Source of the DNA: an uncultured Selenomonas sp.
Lineage (GTDB): Bacteria; Bacillota; Negativicutes; Selenomonadales; Selenomonadaceae
Direction of reading: 5' to 3'
Assembly: GCA_902780535.1 (NCBI GenBank)
Contig: CACZFT010000003.1
Span: 62,001-126,000, forward strand
DNA length: 64,000 nt
The translations under genes and the position numbers were made by a program. Positions 53,987 through 63,532 of this stretch are shown here, piece after piece. Every line of letters starts with the position of its first letter. The first letter of the stretch is position 1. The notes beneath the pieces are model-generated. The model saw only the letters and a list, made by a program, of their open reading frames with translations, searched no databases and had not been told where the DNA came from.

Positions 53987-55603
53987 TCAAAAGCTCCACG
54001 AAATGCAGCTGTAGACCTTCGCACGGTCGCTGTGCACCGGATTCGTCAGGGATTTGCCGCGGCCGTATTTCAGACTGAACTGGCAATTCGCCAGGAGGTT
54101 GTAGAACATGCCGACTTCCCAGCCTTTCTGCCCCTGCCCGATGCCATCGCTGAGATTCGTCTTGACGAGCGCATCCGGTCCGAGATAACGATAGGCGAGA
54201 TAGCAGCCGAAAAGGCCCGGACGGTCAGACGGGATGCCTGGGTTGCCGTGATAGCGGAGCTCGAGGTTCCACGCATTGTCATGACCGTGCTGATTGCCGT
54301 GCGCATAGATGCCGTTGAGCATCCAGTTGTGGTCGATGCGGTAGTTCACGAGCGCCGCACCGATGTCGAGCCAGTCGTGATCGTAGGCTGCCGAACGGAA
54401 ATGATACCATCCGAGCGATCCGTCGAGCTTCTTGCTGTATGTATAATCCACGACGGCGCCATAATAATCCATACGCTGCTTGCTGCCGCTGACATTCCTG
54501 CGGTCGCCGCCAAGATTGTCAACATTTTCCTCCGTCTCCCCGAGATTCTTGTCAAAGTTGATGGAGCTGTAATCATAATCTCCGGATGCGCGGTACGCTG
54601 TCACTGTGCTGCGCTTGCTCGCGGGGACATAGCGCGTATTGTCCGTCCAGTTGTTGTACGTCTGTGCCTGCCCGGCGCTCTTCACCCAGATCTTCTTCGC
54701 ATCGTCATCCGATGCGCCGAGCTCACCCTTGAGTGCGGACTGCACGCCGGACGTCTGGCTGGCGAGCCAGCCTTCTGAAAGACCATCGATGTCCTTCACT
54801 TCTGCATCCATCGCCATGTCCCAGACCTTCGCATCAAGATGGCCGCCGAAAACATGCGTCGCAAACTTGCTGCCCCAATGCTCAAGCTCGACGCCTTTGA
54901 GATTGGCATCACTGACAAAGCCGTTCTGCACCCACGGCTGGAAATCGCCGAACTTCAGTGTCTGCCCTGTCTTGCCGAGCGGGCCTTCGACATAGATCTT
55001 ATCGAGGCGGAAGCCTGACGAGCGCGTCGAGCCGCCAATCCACTCTTCGTCATAAGCATCTTCATCGTTCCACTTGCTCGCGCCCCACTTGTTATCGATG
55101 GCGAGATGCGCTGTGAAGCCGGAGCCTGGAACTTCGGCGTCGGCATTGAGCCAGAATTCCTTCTCCCAGTACGGATCCGCCTTGTCTCCCGTCGGGCCTT
55201 TATGCATGTCGCGCATGTACTTCTGCGCAAAACCGCCACTCCACTTCACGTTGTCGCTGTGCTTCTCAAGATTCGCGACGCGGACGCCGAGACTCGCGAG
55301 CTCATCACCGAACTCTGCTGCGAGCTTGTCGATTTCCGCCTTGTCCGCCGCCGGGACATCCTTCTTCGCCATCGCCCTGGCCACCATCTGCGCCATCTCA
55401 TAGCGCGTGATGCTGCGTCCGCCTTGGAACGTCGCATCGCCATAGCCTTCGATGATGCCCTCTTTCGCAAGCTGCGCGACAGCATCATAAGCCCAGTGAT
55501 CTCTCGGCACGTCGCTGAATGGATTCTGCGCGGCAGACGCCGTCGGCGAGAGTGCACAGGTCATGATGGCAAGCGCTGTGAGAATACGTTTTCTTTTCTG
55601 CAT
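53987..55603 (-). CDS. SLH-domain outer-membrane porin (OmpM-like) inside the mannan locus
   Basis: 538 residues. The signal peptide is residues 1-24 (ILTALAIMTCALSPTASA). One SLH domain follows (NPFSDVPRDHWAYDAVAQL, GYGDATFQGGRSITRYEMAQ), which anchors such proteins to peptidoglycan-linked polymers. A short coiled coil comes next (IDKLAAEFGDELASLGVRVANLE), then about 420 residues of alternating beta-strand pattern ending in SCISWSF with the C-terminal Phe of outer-membrane barrels. OmpM-type porins tether the outer membrane in Negativicutes. Here the gene lies between two GH26 genes, so a role in manno-oligosaccharide passage is inferred. The ATG at 55603 follows GGGAAAGAAG. Confidence 0.9.
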   Translation of the reverse strand: MQKRKRILTALAIMTCALSPTASAAQNPFSDVPRDHWAYDAVAQLAKEGIIEGYGDATFQGGRSITRYEMAQMVARAMAKKDVPAADKAEIDKLAAEFGDELASLGVRVANLEKHSDNVKWSGGFAQKYMRDMHKGPTGDKADPYWEKEFWLNADAEVPGSGFTAHLAIDNKWGASKWNDEDAYDEEWIGGSTRSSGFRLDKIYVEGPLGKTGQTLKFGDFQPWVQNGFVSDANLKGVELEHWGSKFATHVFGGHLDAKVWDMAMDAEVKDIDGLSEGWLASQTSGVQSALKGELGASDDDAKKIWVKSAGQAQTYNNWTDNTRYVPASKRSTVTAYRASGDYDYSSINFDKNLGETEENVDNLGGDRRNVSGSKQRMDYYGAVVDYTYSKKLDGSLGWYHFRSAAYDHDWLDIGAALVNYRIDHNWMLNGIYAHGNQHGHDNAWNLELRYHGNPGIPSDRPGLFGCYLAYRYLGPDALVKTNLSDGIGQGQKGWEVGMFYNLLANCQFSLKYGRGKSLTNPVHSDRAKVYSCISWSF

Positions 55604-55674
55604 GATGCTTCTTTCCCTTTCTGTTTCCTTTTCCAAAATCCCCATTGTTTTTCTATTTTTCTGTTTTTTTGAAC

Positions 55675-56973
55675 TCAGGCATCCCCTCTTTCCCATGCTG
55701 CATAGTCCGCATTCTGTTTGGCAAAGATGCTGGCAGGGCTGTTGTAGAAATCGATGAAGTTGTTGACCATTTCATGGCCGCGCACTGCATCAACCATATA
55801 GGGCTGGTCGAAATTCGTCTCATCGAAATTCGACCATGTGAGGAAATACGCCATTTCGTACGCCCGCATGACATCCATCGCATCGAGGAACCATGCATCA
55901 TAGCCGTTGTGACGCTTTGCCATAGCGCTCTTCCCCACGAGCATCCCCGTCTCAGTGACAGCCGCAACTTTGTGATGCGTTCGGGCAAACCGCTCGACGA
56001 TGCCGAGGACGTCCCGAAACTCCTTTTCGAGGAAGCCATCGCTGCGTTTGGGATCACGATGATACATGTCGAAGCCCGTGAGATCGACAAAGCGGTCACC
56101 AGGATATGTACGGTTGTAATCGTCCTCGCTCCGCGTCTCGCCGCCGCCCGGCGAATAGGCATAGAGCATGTTGTGCAGGCCTTTCTTCTGAAGATAGGCC
56201 TCCGTATACTGGAAGAGCCGCCGGAACTCGTCCGGCGTGCAGCGGCCTGCGCCCCACCAGAACCAGCTTCCCGTATTTTCATGAAACGGGCGGAAGATCA
56301 GCGGCACATCTGCTTCTTGCAGGAATTGGTCAAACGCTGCGACGAGGTCAAGATACCCTGTGAAGACCCCGTTGAGGTCGCCGCCTGGCAGGATGCGGTG
56401 AACGACGTTGCCGTCCGTATGATCCGGCGAATATCCCCGATAATCATAGCTGCCATTCTCGCGCCTGCCACGCTTCGCAACCTCGGCGAAATTCGGCATG
56501 TGGCAGGAAAGCGTGACGATGGCGCCTGCACGGTCGGCCTTGATGGCTACGTGCGCGAGCTTCTCCGCGAGCGTAAGGCCAGATGTGCGCTCATGCTCTG
56601 TGAGCTCGAGCTCATACCCTGTCAGAGCGAGGCCATCCATGCCGACAACGGCAGGATAATCGCCCGTGATGTCATACGTGTCGGAATCGGTCTTCAGTTT
56701 CCTGCCGACTTTGCGATGCATGTCGTTCTGGTGGCCGTAAAGAATCTTTTCCGTGTGCGCGACAGCGCCGAGGTAGCGGAGCAGCGCCTTCGTCTTTGGC
56801 GTCGCCGCCTCATCTGCTGTCGTAACATCAGTTGCCTCAAGTTCTGCAAGATGGACGCGTTTCTTCGGACGGACTTTCGCCACTTTCATCACATAGCCGT
56901 CCCGGTCTTTTCGGACACGCGCAGCATCCTCTCTTGCAAACTCCGGCGCAATCCATCCAATCGTCGTCGTCAT
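55675..56973 (-). CDS. GH26 mannanase-family enzyme without export signal
   Basis: 432 residues. It is almost only a GH26 domain: YGHQNDMHRKVGRK, LPGGDLNGVFTGYLDL, IFRPFHENTGSWFWWG (acid/base Glu), AVTETGMLVG (nucleophile Glu), YFLTWSNFDETNFDQPYM. The N-terminus (MTTTIGWIAPEFAREDAARV) is charged and has no signal peptide, so a cytoplasmic location is expected, suited to imported manno-oligosaccharides. The ATG has GGGGGAACGAGG upstream, which supports this start. It lies 18 bases after the previous GH26 gene and 71 bases before the porin. Confidence 0.9.
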   Translation of the reverse strand: MTTTIGWIAPEFAREDAARVRKDRDGYVMKVAKVRPKKRVHLAELEATDVTTADEAATPKTKALLRYLGAVAHTEKILYGHQNDMHRKVGRKLKTDSDTYDITGDYPAVVGMDGLALTGYELELTEHERTSGLTLAEKLAHVAIKADRAGAIVTLSCHMPNFAEVAKRGRRENGSYDYRGYSPDHTDGNVVHRILPGGDLNGVFTGYLDLVAAFDQFLQEADVPLIFRPFHENTGSWFWWGAGRCTPDEFRRLFQYTEAYLQKKGLHNMLYAYSPGGGETRSEDDYNRTYPGDRFVDLTGFDMYHRDPKRSDGFLEKEFRDVLGIVERFARTHHKVAAVTETGMLVGKSAMAKRHNGYDAWFLDAMDVMRAYEMAYFLTWSNFDETNFDQPYMVDAVRGHEMVNNFIDFYNSPASIFAKQNADYAAWERGDA

Positions 56974-56991
56974 CCTCGTTCCCCCTTTTAT

Positions 56992-58392
56992 CTAATGAAT
57001 AGAAAGAATATATCCATACGCCGCCTTCGCTGGCCGGGCGACGACATGCCACTTGCCATAATCTGGAACCTGGCTGGCGAAAACAGAACTATCCAGATTG
57101 TAGAAATCCACGAATTCATTCACCATTTCATGCCCGCGCGTACGGTTCACCATGTATGGCTGGTCGAAATCCGTTCGATTGTCGTTCGACCACGTCATGA
57201 ACCAGGCAACGGGATGGCGCTCGAGCACGCGTTCGACTTCGGAAAACCACGTTTTCCGCACATTTCCCCGTTCCGCCATCGCATGGCCGTTTGTGAGGAT
57301 GCCTGTCTCCGTGACAGCAAGGATCTTATGATGCTCTTTCGCAAAGTCCCCGAGAACGTCGAGCGTCTTGTCGAGCGAGGCGAGGAACGCATCGCCCGGT
57401 GCAGGGTCGCGGTGGTACATATCGACGCCGACGATATCGACAAAGGCATCTCCCGGATAACGCTGCGCATAATCCGCCGCGCTCCGAACCGGGCCACCCG
57501 GCGACCATGCATAGAGGAAGTTGTGGACGCCGCACACATCGCGCAGATACTCGACAGTGTAGCGATAGAGGTTCTTGTACTGCGGTGCCGAGCAGCAGCC
57601 TGCGCCCCACCAGAACCAGTTGCCGTCGCACTCATGATAGAGACGCACGATGAGCGGGATGTCATCCTCTGCAAGACGATGCCCGAATGCGGCCATGCGG
57701 TCGAGATACTCGCAATAGACAGCGTTGAGATCGCCGCCCGGCAGCACGCGGTTCACGACATCGCCTTCAAGGACGGGCGTCGTATATCCCGTATAATCCC
57801 AGTCTTTCTCTCCTTTCGCTCCTCTTCCGCGCTTTGCCACGACATCGAAGTTCGGCATATGCGCTGTAGCCGTGAAGATGACGCCCTTGTCTGCGCCGTT
57901 CTTCAAGATGCGCGCCATCTTCTCCGGAAGCGTAAGGCCCGCCGCTGCTTCCTCAGGCGTGAGCTCGAAATCTCCATGCTCGAGCGCCTGGAAATCGAGT
58001 CCCGCAATGGCCGGATAATCATGCACGATATCATGCGTGTCCGACGGGTTCCCGTCCGCCATGCCCGCCTTGTGATGGAGGTCGTTCTGATGGCCGTAGA
58101 GCACGAAGTGCGACTGGCCGACGCCCGTGAGGAACGATGCCAGTGCTGCCGTCTTCGGCGTCGCCCGCGCATCGACAAGACGCACGGTGGCCGGCACCTC
58201 GCTGAGTGCCTGCTTCGTGACGCGCGTCTGCGGCGTGACAGGCTCGACGAGCTCGACACTGCCATCTTCGCCCGGAGCGGGATCGGCCGTACGAGCAGCG
58301 AGGCAGCCGGAATGCGGAGTGAAGAGGAACGGAGTGGCAAGCGTCGTGGCGAGCGCCATCTGCAAGAAGCGGCAGCGCTTTCCCCGCCTCAT
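56992..58392 (-). CDS. Exported GH26 mannanase-family enzyme
   Basis: 466 residues. A basic and hydrophobic N-terminus (MRRGKRCRFLQMALATTLAT, then PFLFTPHSGC) looks like a signal peptide; the Cys is not in a canonical lipobox. The GH26 domain has YGHQNDLHHKAG, LPGGDLNAVYCEYLDRM, IVRLYHECDGNWFWWG (acid/base Glu in a divergent RLYHEC context) and AVTETGILTN (nucleophile). The sequence differs clearly from the other two GH26 enzymes, so different chain-length preference is likely. The ATG overlaps the msmK-type stop (ATGA); a GGAGG lies just upstream inside that gene. Confidence 0.9.
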   Translation of the reverse strand: MRRGKRCRFLQMALATTLATPFLFTPHSGCLAARTADPAPGEDGSVELVEPVTPQTRVTKQALSEVPATVRLVDARATPKTAALASFLTGVGQSHFVLYGHQNDLHHKAGMADGNPSDTHDIVHDYPAIAGLDFQALEHGDFELTPEEAAAGLTLPEKMARILKNGADKGVIFTATAHMPNFDVVAKRGRGAKGEKDWDYTGYTTPVLEGDVVNRVLPGGDLNAVYCEYLDRMAAFGHRLAEDDIPLIVRLYHECDGNWFWWGAGCCSAPQYKNLYRYTVEYLRDVCGVHNFLYAWSPGGPVRSAADYAQRYPGDAFVDIVGVDMYHRDPAPGDAFLASLDKTLDVLGDFAKEHHKILAVTETGILTNGHAMAERGNVRKTWFSEVERVLERHPVAWFMTWSNDNRTDFDQPYMVNRTRGHEMVNEFVDFYNLDSSVFASQVPDYGKWHVVARPAKAAYGYILSIH

Positions 58393-59513
58393 GCTGCACC
58401 TCCGAGCTTGCCGTAGAGCAGGCTCCTGCCATCCGCCTTGCGGAATGCATGCATGCGATCCGTCGTGAAGACGAGCTCGATGGTATCGCCGGGATGGTAA
58501 GATTTTCCCGATGGCATGCTCGCAACGATGAGTTCCCGACCGCAGCGCACATGCAGCAGCGTCTCAGCCCCCAGGAGCTCGACGACCTCGACCGTGCCGC
58601 GCGCGGCGATGTCGATGTTCTCCGAGAGCAGCATCGCGGCGTCATGGATGGCTTCGGGACGGATGCCGAAAACGATTTCTTTTTCTCCAGCAGCACGCAG
58701 GATATCCGCCTGCTGCTGCGGCACCTCGATCAGAATGCTCTCGCTGGACGCGAAGAGACGCCCTTCGTTCTCCATGAGCTCCACGGAGAAGAAATTCATG
58801 GGCGGATTGCCGATGAACCCCGCAACGAACTGGTTGACGGGATGCTGATAGAGCTCCATCGGCGTGCCGCACTGCTGGATGATGCCGTCGTTCATGACGA
58901 CGATGCGGTCGCCGAGCGTCATGGCCTCTGTCTGGTCGTGCGTGACATAGATCATCGTCGTCTGGAGGCGCTGGTGGAGCCGCGCAATCTCCGTGCGCAT
59001 GGAGACGCGGAGCTTGGCATCAAGATTCGAAAGCGGCTCGTCGAGCAGGAACACCGAGGGATTCCTCACGAGTGCGCGTCCCATCGCAACGCGCTGGCGC
59101 TGGCCGCCCGAGAGTTCCTTCGGCTTGCGCCCGAGCAGCGATTCGAGCTGCAGCACGCGAGCTGCCTCCCCGACTTTCTTCTGGATCTCGCCCTTTGCCA
59201 GATGGCGGAGCTTCAGGCTGAACGCCATGTTCTCATAGACGGTCATGTGCGGATAAAGCGCATAGTTCTGGAACACCATCGCAATGTCGCGGTCTTTCGG
59301 CGAAACATTGTTGACGCGGCGGCCGCCGATCAGAAGGTCGCCGCCCGTGATGTCCTCAAGCCCCGCAATCATGCGAAGCGTCGTCGACTTGCCGCAGCCT
59401 GACGGCCCGACGAACACCATGAATTCTTTGTCGCGGATGTCGAGATCGAAATCCTTGACAATCTCGACGTCTCCGTAGCTTTTCTTGATATGGCTGAGCT
59501 TCACTTCTGCCAT
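58389..59513 (-). CDS. msmK: Sugar ABC transporter ATP-binding protein, MsmK/UgpC type
   Basis: 374 residues. MVFVGPSGCGKSTTLRMIAG (Walker A), LSGGQRQRVAMGRALV (signature), VFLLDEPLSNLDA (Walker B) and YVTHDQTEAMTLGDR (switch) are followed by a C-terminal MalK-type regulatory domain (FGIRPEAIHDAA). It energises the importer whose permeases lie upstream in the same operon. It overlaps the alpha-galactosidase gene by 13 bases and the GH26 gene by four. Confidence 0.95.
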   Translation of the reverse strand: MAEVKLSHIKKSYGDVEIVKDFDLDIRDKEFMVFVGPSGCGKSTTLRMIAGLEDITGGDLLIGGRRVNNVSPKDRDIAMVFQNYALYPHMTVYENMAFSLKLRHLAKGEIQKKVGEAARVLQLESLLGRKPKELSGGQRQRVAMGRALVRNPSVFLLDEPLSNLDAKLRVSMRTEIARLHQRLQTTMIYVTHDQTEAMTLGDRIVVMNDGIIQQCGTPMELYQHPVNQFVAGFIGNPPMNFFSVELMENEGRLFASSESILIEVPQQQADILRAAGEKEIVFGIRPEAIHDAAMLLSENIDIAARGTVEVVELLGAETLLHVRCGRELIVASMPSGKSYHPGDTIELVFTTDRMHAFRKADGRSLLYGKLGGAA

Positions 59514-61783
59514 GAAACTTCTCCTCTCTCGCCGACAGCGTGCAGATACCAGCCGAACGACTGGCTGTCCCCCATGAGAATCGGCAGCGTGACGCCCGCA
59601 TGCATGAGCTCGTCGCCGCCGAACACCCGACCGTCCGGCCCCTTCTCGCTCCAGGCACTCGGCACGCCTGGAAAATGCTCTTTTGCTGATGCGATAACGC
59701 AGTCAATTTGATATCGAAGCTCGGGTGCGAGCCCCGAGAGATGCAGGAAGCGCAGCCCGGGATTCGGACGCGCGAGCGGCTGGACATACGTCAGGAACGC
59801 CGTGCATCGGTCTTCAGAAACCACCATCCAGGCACTCGGCGCTCCATGATGCTCCGGCATGAGGATGCGGTAAAGTTCGCCCTGCTGCAGGAGCGGGCGC
59901 AGTTTCTTGAACATCGCAACCTGCTTTCGGACTTCCTCGCACTCCTCCTCCGTAAAATGCGTGATATCGAGCTCGTATCCGAACGCGCCCTGCATGGCGA
60001 CGAGGCCGCGCGTCGCGAGCGGTACGTTACGCCCCGCCTGATTGCTTGGATTCACGGAAACGTGCGCGCCCATCGTACTGGCTGGATAGAGCAGGCTCGT
60101 GCCATACTGGATGCGCAGGCGCTCGACGGCATCGAGGTCGTCACTCGTCCACGTCTGCGGCATATAGTAGAGCATGCCGGGATCAAACCGTCCGCCGCCG
60201 CCAGAACAGCTTTCAAACAGCACATCCGGGAAGCGCGTGCAGAGCTCCTCGAGCACGGCGTAGAGGCCGAGGATATAACGGTGCATGGTCTCCTGCTGCC
60301 GTGTCGGCGGAAGCATTTTGGAATATGCCTCCGTCATATGACGGTTCATGTCCCATTTCACATAGCGGATGGGCGCACTTGTCAATATGCGGCTCACGCT
60401 CTCGATGACATAGGACTGCACATCCTCGCGCACGAGGTCGAGCACGAGCTGCCCGCGCCCTTCAGATGCTTCGCGCCCCGGCACTCCGAGCGCCCAATCG
60501 GGATGCTTCTGATAAAGCTCGCTGTCGCGCGAGATCATCTCGGGCTCGAACCAGAGTCCAAAGGAAAGCCCCTGCCGCTTCGCATGGTCTGCCACGGGAC
60601 AGATGCCGTTCGGCAGCTTCCGATGATCGACGAACCAGTCGCCGAGCGATGAATCGTCATTATCGCGATGGCCGAACCAGCCATCATCGAGCACCATGAG
60701 CTCGATGCCGAGCGCTTTCGCGCGGTCGATGAAAGAAAACAGCTTCTTCTCGTCAAAATCGAAGAACGTCGCTTCCCAGTTGTTGGCGAGCACGGGCCGC
60801 ACGCGGTCGCGCCAAGGACCGCGGCAGAGATGCTTGCGAAAGAGATGATGGAACGTGCGCGACATCGCGCCGAGCCCTTCGCCGCTGTAGACAAGCACTG
60901 CCTCCGGCGTCTCGAACGCCTCCCCAGGCGCGATCTGCCACGAAAAATCAAACGGGTTCAGCCCGATGGCCATGCGCGTGATGTCGAACTGATCCGGTTC
61001 GGCGAATGCCTGGAACGAGCCGCTGTAGATGAGGCTCATGGCGTACACCTCGCCATGCTGTTCCTCTGTGCCGGGTGACAGCAGCGCGAGGAACGGTTGC
61101 TCCTGATGGCTGCTCGCACCGCGCCGGCTCTCGACGACATGACGGTAATGCCCGAGCGGCCGCCGCTCCGGGATGCGCTCACGCGCATGCGCGCCAGGAA
61201 GATACAGCACGTCCCAGTCACTGACATCGCCGAGATCGACGCAGGCGCTCATGGCATGCGTGATGCGGACGGCAGCGATGCCGTGATTTTCCATCCGCAC
61301 GCTCCGCAGGATGGCATCGCTGTCCTCGAGGATGCTGTATGTCAGCACGGCATCGAGAGCAAGCTTTTCATCCCGCAGGACGATGGCGAGGCTTTCCGCC
61401 CGGCTCTCTCCGACGTAGATGGACGGCAGGCCGGAGAGGCCGCGCTTCCCCTGCGTGATACGGTGCGACCGGTAGCGGAAATCCGTGATGCGCGAGCCGT
61501 CTGCCTGAAGGGCGCAGATGGCAGGCTCGCGGAAATCCGTATTGCCGTAGGCCGGGTATTCCTGTGCCGTTGTGTCAAGGGAGAAATCACGGTTGCCGCG
61601 GATGGGATTTGCCGCGAACGAGCGATCCATGCCCGGTATCGTGCTTGCACCGTCGAAGCGCTCGACGCGCGCTCCCCAATAGAGATGGCGGAGCCAGCCG
61701 CCCGGCAGGATGTCCATGACATAGCTCGCGTGCGCTGTCTGGATGTGGAATTGTTTTTTCTTTTCATCAAATGAAATCGGCAT
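59501..61783 (-). CDS. GH36 alpha-galactosidase
   Basis: 760 residues with the GH36 layout: an N-terminal beta-sandwich, then the barrel with LANNWEATFFDFDEKKLFSF, MVLDDGWFGHRDND, LWFEPEMIS, YVKWDMNRHMTE (nucleophile Asp), ESCSGGGGRFDPGMLYY and TWTSDDLDAVERL (acid/base Asp). There is no signal peptide, so it is cytoplasmic and should remove alpha-1,6-galactose from imported galactomanno-oligosaccharides or raffinose-type sugars. An AGGAG lies about 12 bases before the ATG. It sits between permease and ATPase genes of the importer. Confidence 0.95.
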   Translation of the reverse strand: MPISFDEKKKQFHIQTAHASYVMDILPGGWLRHLYWGARVERFDGASTIPGMDRSFAANPIRGNRDFSLDTTAQEYPAYGNTDFREPAICALQADGSRITDFRYRSHRITQGKRGLSGLPSIYVGESRAESLAIVLRDEKLALDAVLTYSILEDSDAILRSVRMENHGIAAVRITHAMSACVDLGDVSDWDVLYLPGAHARERIPERRPLGHYRHVVESRRGASSHQEQPFLALLSPGTEEQHGEVYAMSLIYSGSFQAFAEPDQFDITRMAIGLNPFDFSWQIAPGEAFETPEAVLVYSGEGLGAMSRTFHHLFRKHLCRGPWRDRVRPVLANNWEATFFDFDEKKLFSFIDRAKALGIELMVLDDGWFGHRDNDDSSLGDWFVDHRKLPNGICPVADHAKRQGLSFGLWFEPEMISRDSELYQKHPDWALGVPGREASEGRGQLVLDLVREDVQSYVIESVSRILTSAPIRYVKWDMNRHMTEAYSKMLPPTRQQETMHRYILGLYAVLEELCTRFPDVLFESCSGGGGRFDPGMLYYMPQTWTSDDLDAVERLRIQYGTSLLYPASTMGAHVSVNPSNQAGRNVPLATRGLVAMQGAFGYELDITHFTEEECEEVRKQVAMFKKLRPLLQQGELYRILMPEHHGAPSAWMVVSEDRCTAFLTYVQPLARPNPGLRFLHLSGLAPELRYQIDCVIASAKEHFPGVPSAWSEKGPDGRVFGGDELMHAGVTLPILMGDSQSFGWYLHAVGERGEVSWQK

Positions 61784-61797
61784 GATATGCTACGCTC

Positions 61798-62628
61798 CTA
61801 GTTTTTCGAGCCGGTGCCTGCGACACCTTGGATGAACTGTTTCTGGAAAAGGACAAAGAGGATGAGCATCGGCCAGATGGCAATCATCGAACCTGCCATG
61901 AGCTGCGGGAAATTCGTCGAATACTGTCCCTGCAGCGAGGCGAGGCCGGACGCGAGCGGCATCTTGTCAAGCGACGTGTTGACGATGAGCGGCCACATGA
62001 GGTCCTTCCACGCGAAAAGCGCTGTGAAGATGGAAAGCGCGATGAGTCCCGAACGCGTCAGCGGCAGCATGACGTGCCAGAAAATCTGCCAGCGGCTGCA
62101 GCCGTCAAGCACGGCCGCTTCCTCAAGCTCTTTCGGGATGCCAAGGAAGAACTGCCGCAGGAGGAACGTACCGAAGGCACTGACAATGCCCGGCAGCACG
62201 AGCGCGAAAAGCGAATCGACCGCACCGAGCCGCGCGACAATCTCATACTGAGGAATCAGGAACAGCTGTCCCGGAATCATCATCGTGACGAGCACGAGGC
62301 CGAAGAGGACGTTCCGCCCTGGGAACTCGATGCGAGCAAACGCATAGGCCGCCGTTGCGCTGAAAAAGACCGAGCCGATGACGCGGAACAGGATCATGCC
62401 GAACGTATTCGCGTAAAACGCAGCGAACGGCAGGCTGTTCCAGACGTCCGCATAGTTCGACCACTGGAGCGTCTCCGGCCAGAGCGTCGGCGGCACCATC
62501 GTCGATTCTGCCAGCGTCTTGAGGGACGTGATGACCATCCAGAGGAACGGCACGAGCATCGTGACGGCTCCGAGGATGAGCGCCGCATGGACGGCGAGAT
62601 GCTTTTTCGTTGATGTTTTGAACTGCAT
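61798..62628 (-). CDS. Carbohydrate ABC transporter permease, MsmG/MalG type
   Basis: 276 residues with six membrane helices and the EAA loop (ELEEAAVLDGCSRWQIFWHV). It forms the membrane channel with the MsmF-type permease upstream. AAAGGAGG precedes the ATG. The end (QKQFIQGVAGTGSKN) is typical of the family. Confidence 0.94.
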   Translation of the reverse strand: MQFKTSTKKHLAVHAALILGAVTMLVPFLWMVITSLKTLAESTMVPPTLWPETLQWSNYADVWNSLPFAAFYANTFGMILFRVIGSVFFSATAAYAFARIEFPGRNVLFGLVLVTMMIPGQLFLIPQYEIVARLGAVDSLFALVLPGIVSAFGTFLLRQFFLGIPKELEEAAVLDGCSRWQIFWHVMLPLTRSGLIALSIFTALFAWKDLMWPLIVNTSLDKMPLASGLASLQGQYSTNFPQLMAGSMIAIWPMLILFVLFQKQFIQGVAGTGSKN

Positions 62629-62641
62629 GACGACGCCTCCT

Positions 62642-63532
62642 TTATTCGTAATACACCCAGCGCTTCTGCAGCTTCATCTGGATGGCCGTGATGATGAGCG
62701 TGATGACGAGCAGCAGCATGACGATGGCCGCTCCATAGCTCCGATCGCCCATGAGGAAGGACTGCTTGTAGAAGAGGTACACGAGCGACTGCGTCGAAGC
62801 CATCGCCGTGTTCGACGGCTCGATCATCATGAAGATGAAGTCAAAGACCTGCAGGCCGCCGATGACGGATGTCACGACGACGAAGAACAACGTCGGCGAA
62901 ATCATCGGCAGCGTCACATGGAGGAATTTCTGCACCGGGCCTGCGCCGTCCATCTCTGCTGCTTCATAAAACGTTTTCGGAATCTCCTGGAGCCCTGCCA
63001 GGAGCAGCACCATGTTGTAGCCGACCATCGTCCAGACGCCGACGATGACGATGGAAATCATCGCCATCCGCGGGTCGGTCAGCCAATGGATGGCGCCGAT
63101 GCCGAACATGGAAAGCAGATAATTGATGAGGCCGGCATCTGCGTTGTACAGCCAGCGCCAGACCATCGCGACCGCTGCCGGCGCAGAGACGACCGGCAGG
63201 AAATAAATCGTGCGGTAGAGCCCGCGCCCGCGAATCTTTTCATTGAGCAGCACGGCGACGACCAGAGAGAGGAACACACCGATCACGACCGAAAGCACCG
63301 TATAGGCAAGCGTATTGACGACGGCCTGCCAGACCTCCGGATCCTCCATCAGCCGCACGTAATTGTCAAGGCCCGTCCATTTGTAGATGCCGAACCCCTT
63401 GCTCTCCGTGAAGCTCAGATAGCAGCTCTTGAAGAGCGGATAGATATTGAGAATCAGGACGCCGAGGACGGTCGGAGCCACCATCGCATAGGCGAACGCC
63501 CAATCTTTCTTCCCAGCATTCACAAAAATCAC
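62642..63532 (-). CDS. Carbohydrate ABC transporter permease, MsmF/MalF type
   Basis: 296 residues with six membrane helices (FAYAMVAPTVLGVLILNIYP at the first) and the EAA loop (TFYEAAEMDGAGPVQKFLHV). The start is a GTG at 63532 that overlaps the stop of the solute-binding protein gene (GTGA); a GTG at 63523 is an alternative. Partner of the MsmG-type permease, 13 bases downstream. Confidence 0.93.
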   Translation of the reverse strand: MIFVNAGKKDWAFAYAMVAPTVLGVLILNIYPLFKSCYLSFTESKGFGIYKWTGLDNYVRLMEDPEVWQAVVNTLAYTVLSVVIGVFLSLVVAVLLNEKIRGRGLYRTIYFLPVVSAPAAVAMVWRWLYNADAGLINYLLSMFGIGAIHWLTDPRMAMISIVIVGVWTMVGYNMVLLLAGLQEIPKTFYEAAEMDGAGPVQKFLHVTLPMISPTLFFVVVTSVIGGLQVFDFIFMMIEPSNTAMASTQSLVYLFYKQSFLMGDRSYGAAIVMLLLVITLIITAIQMKLQKRWVYYE

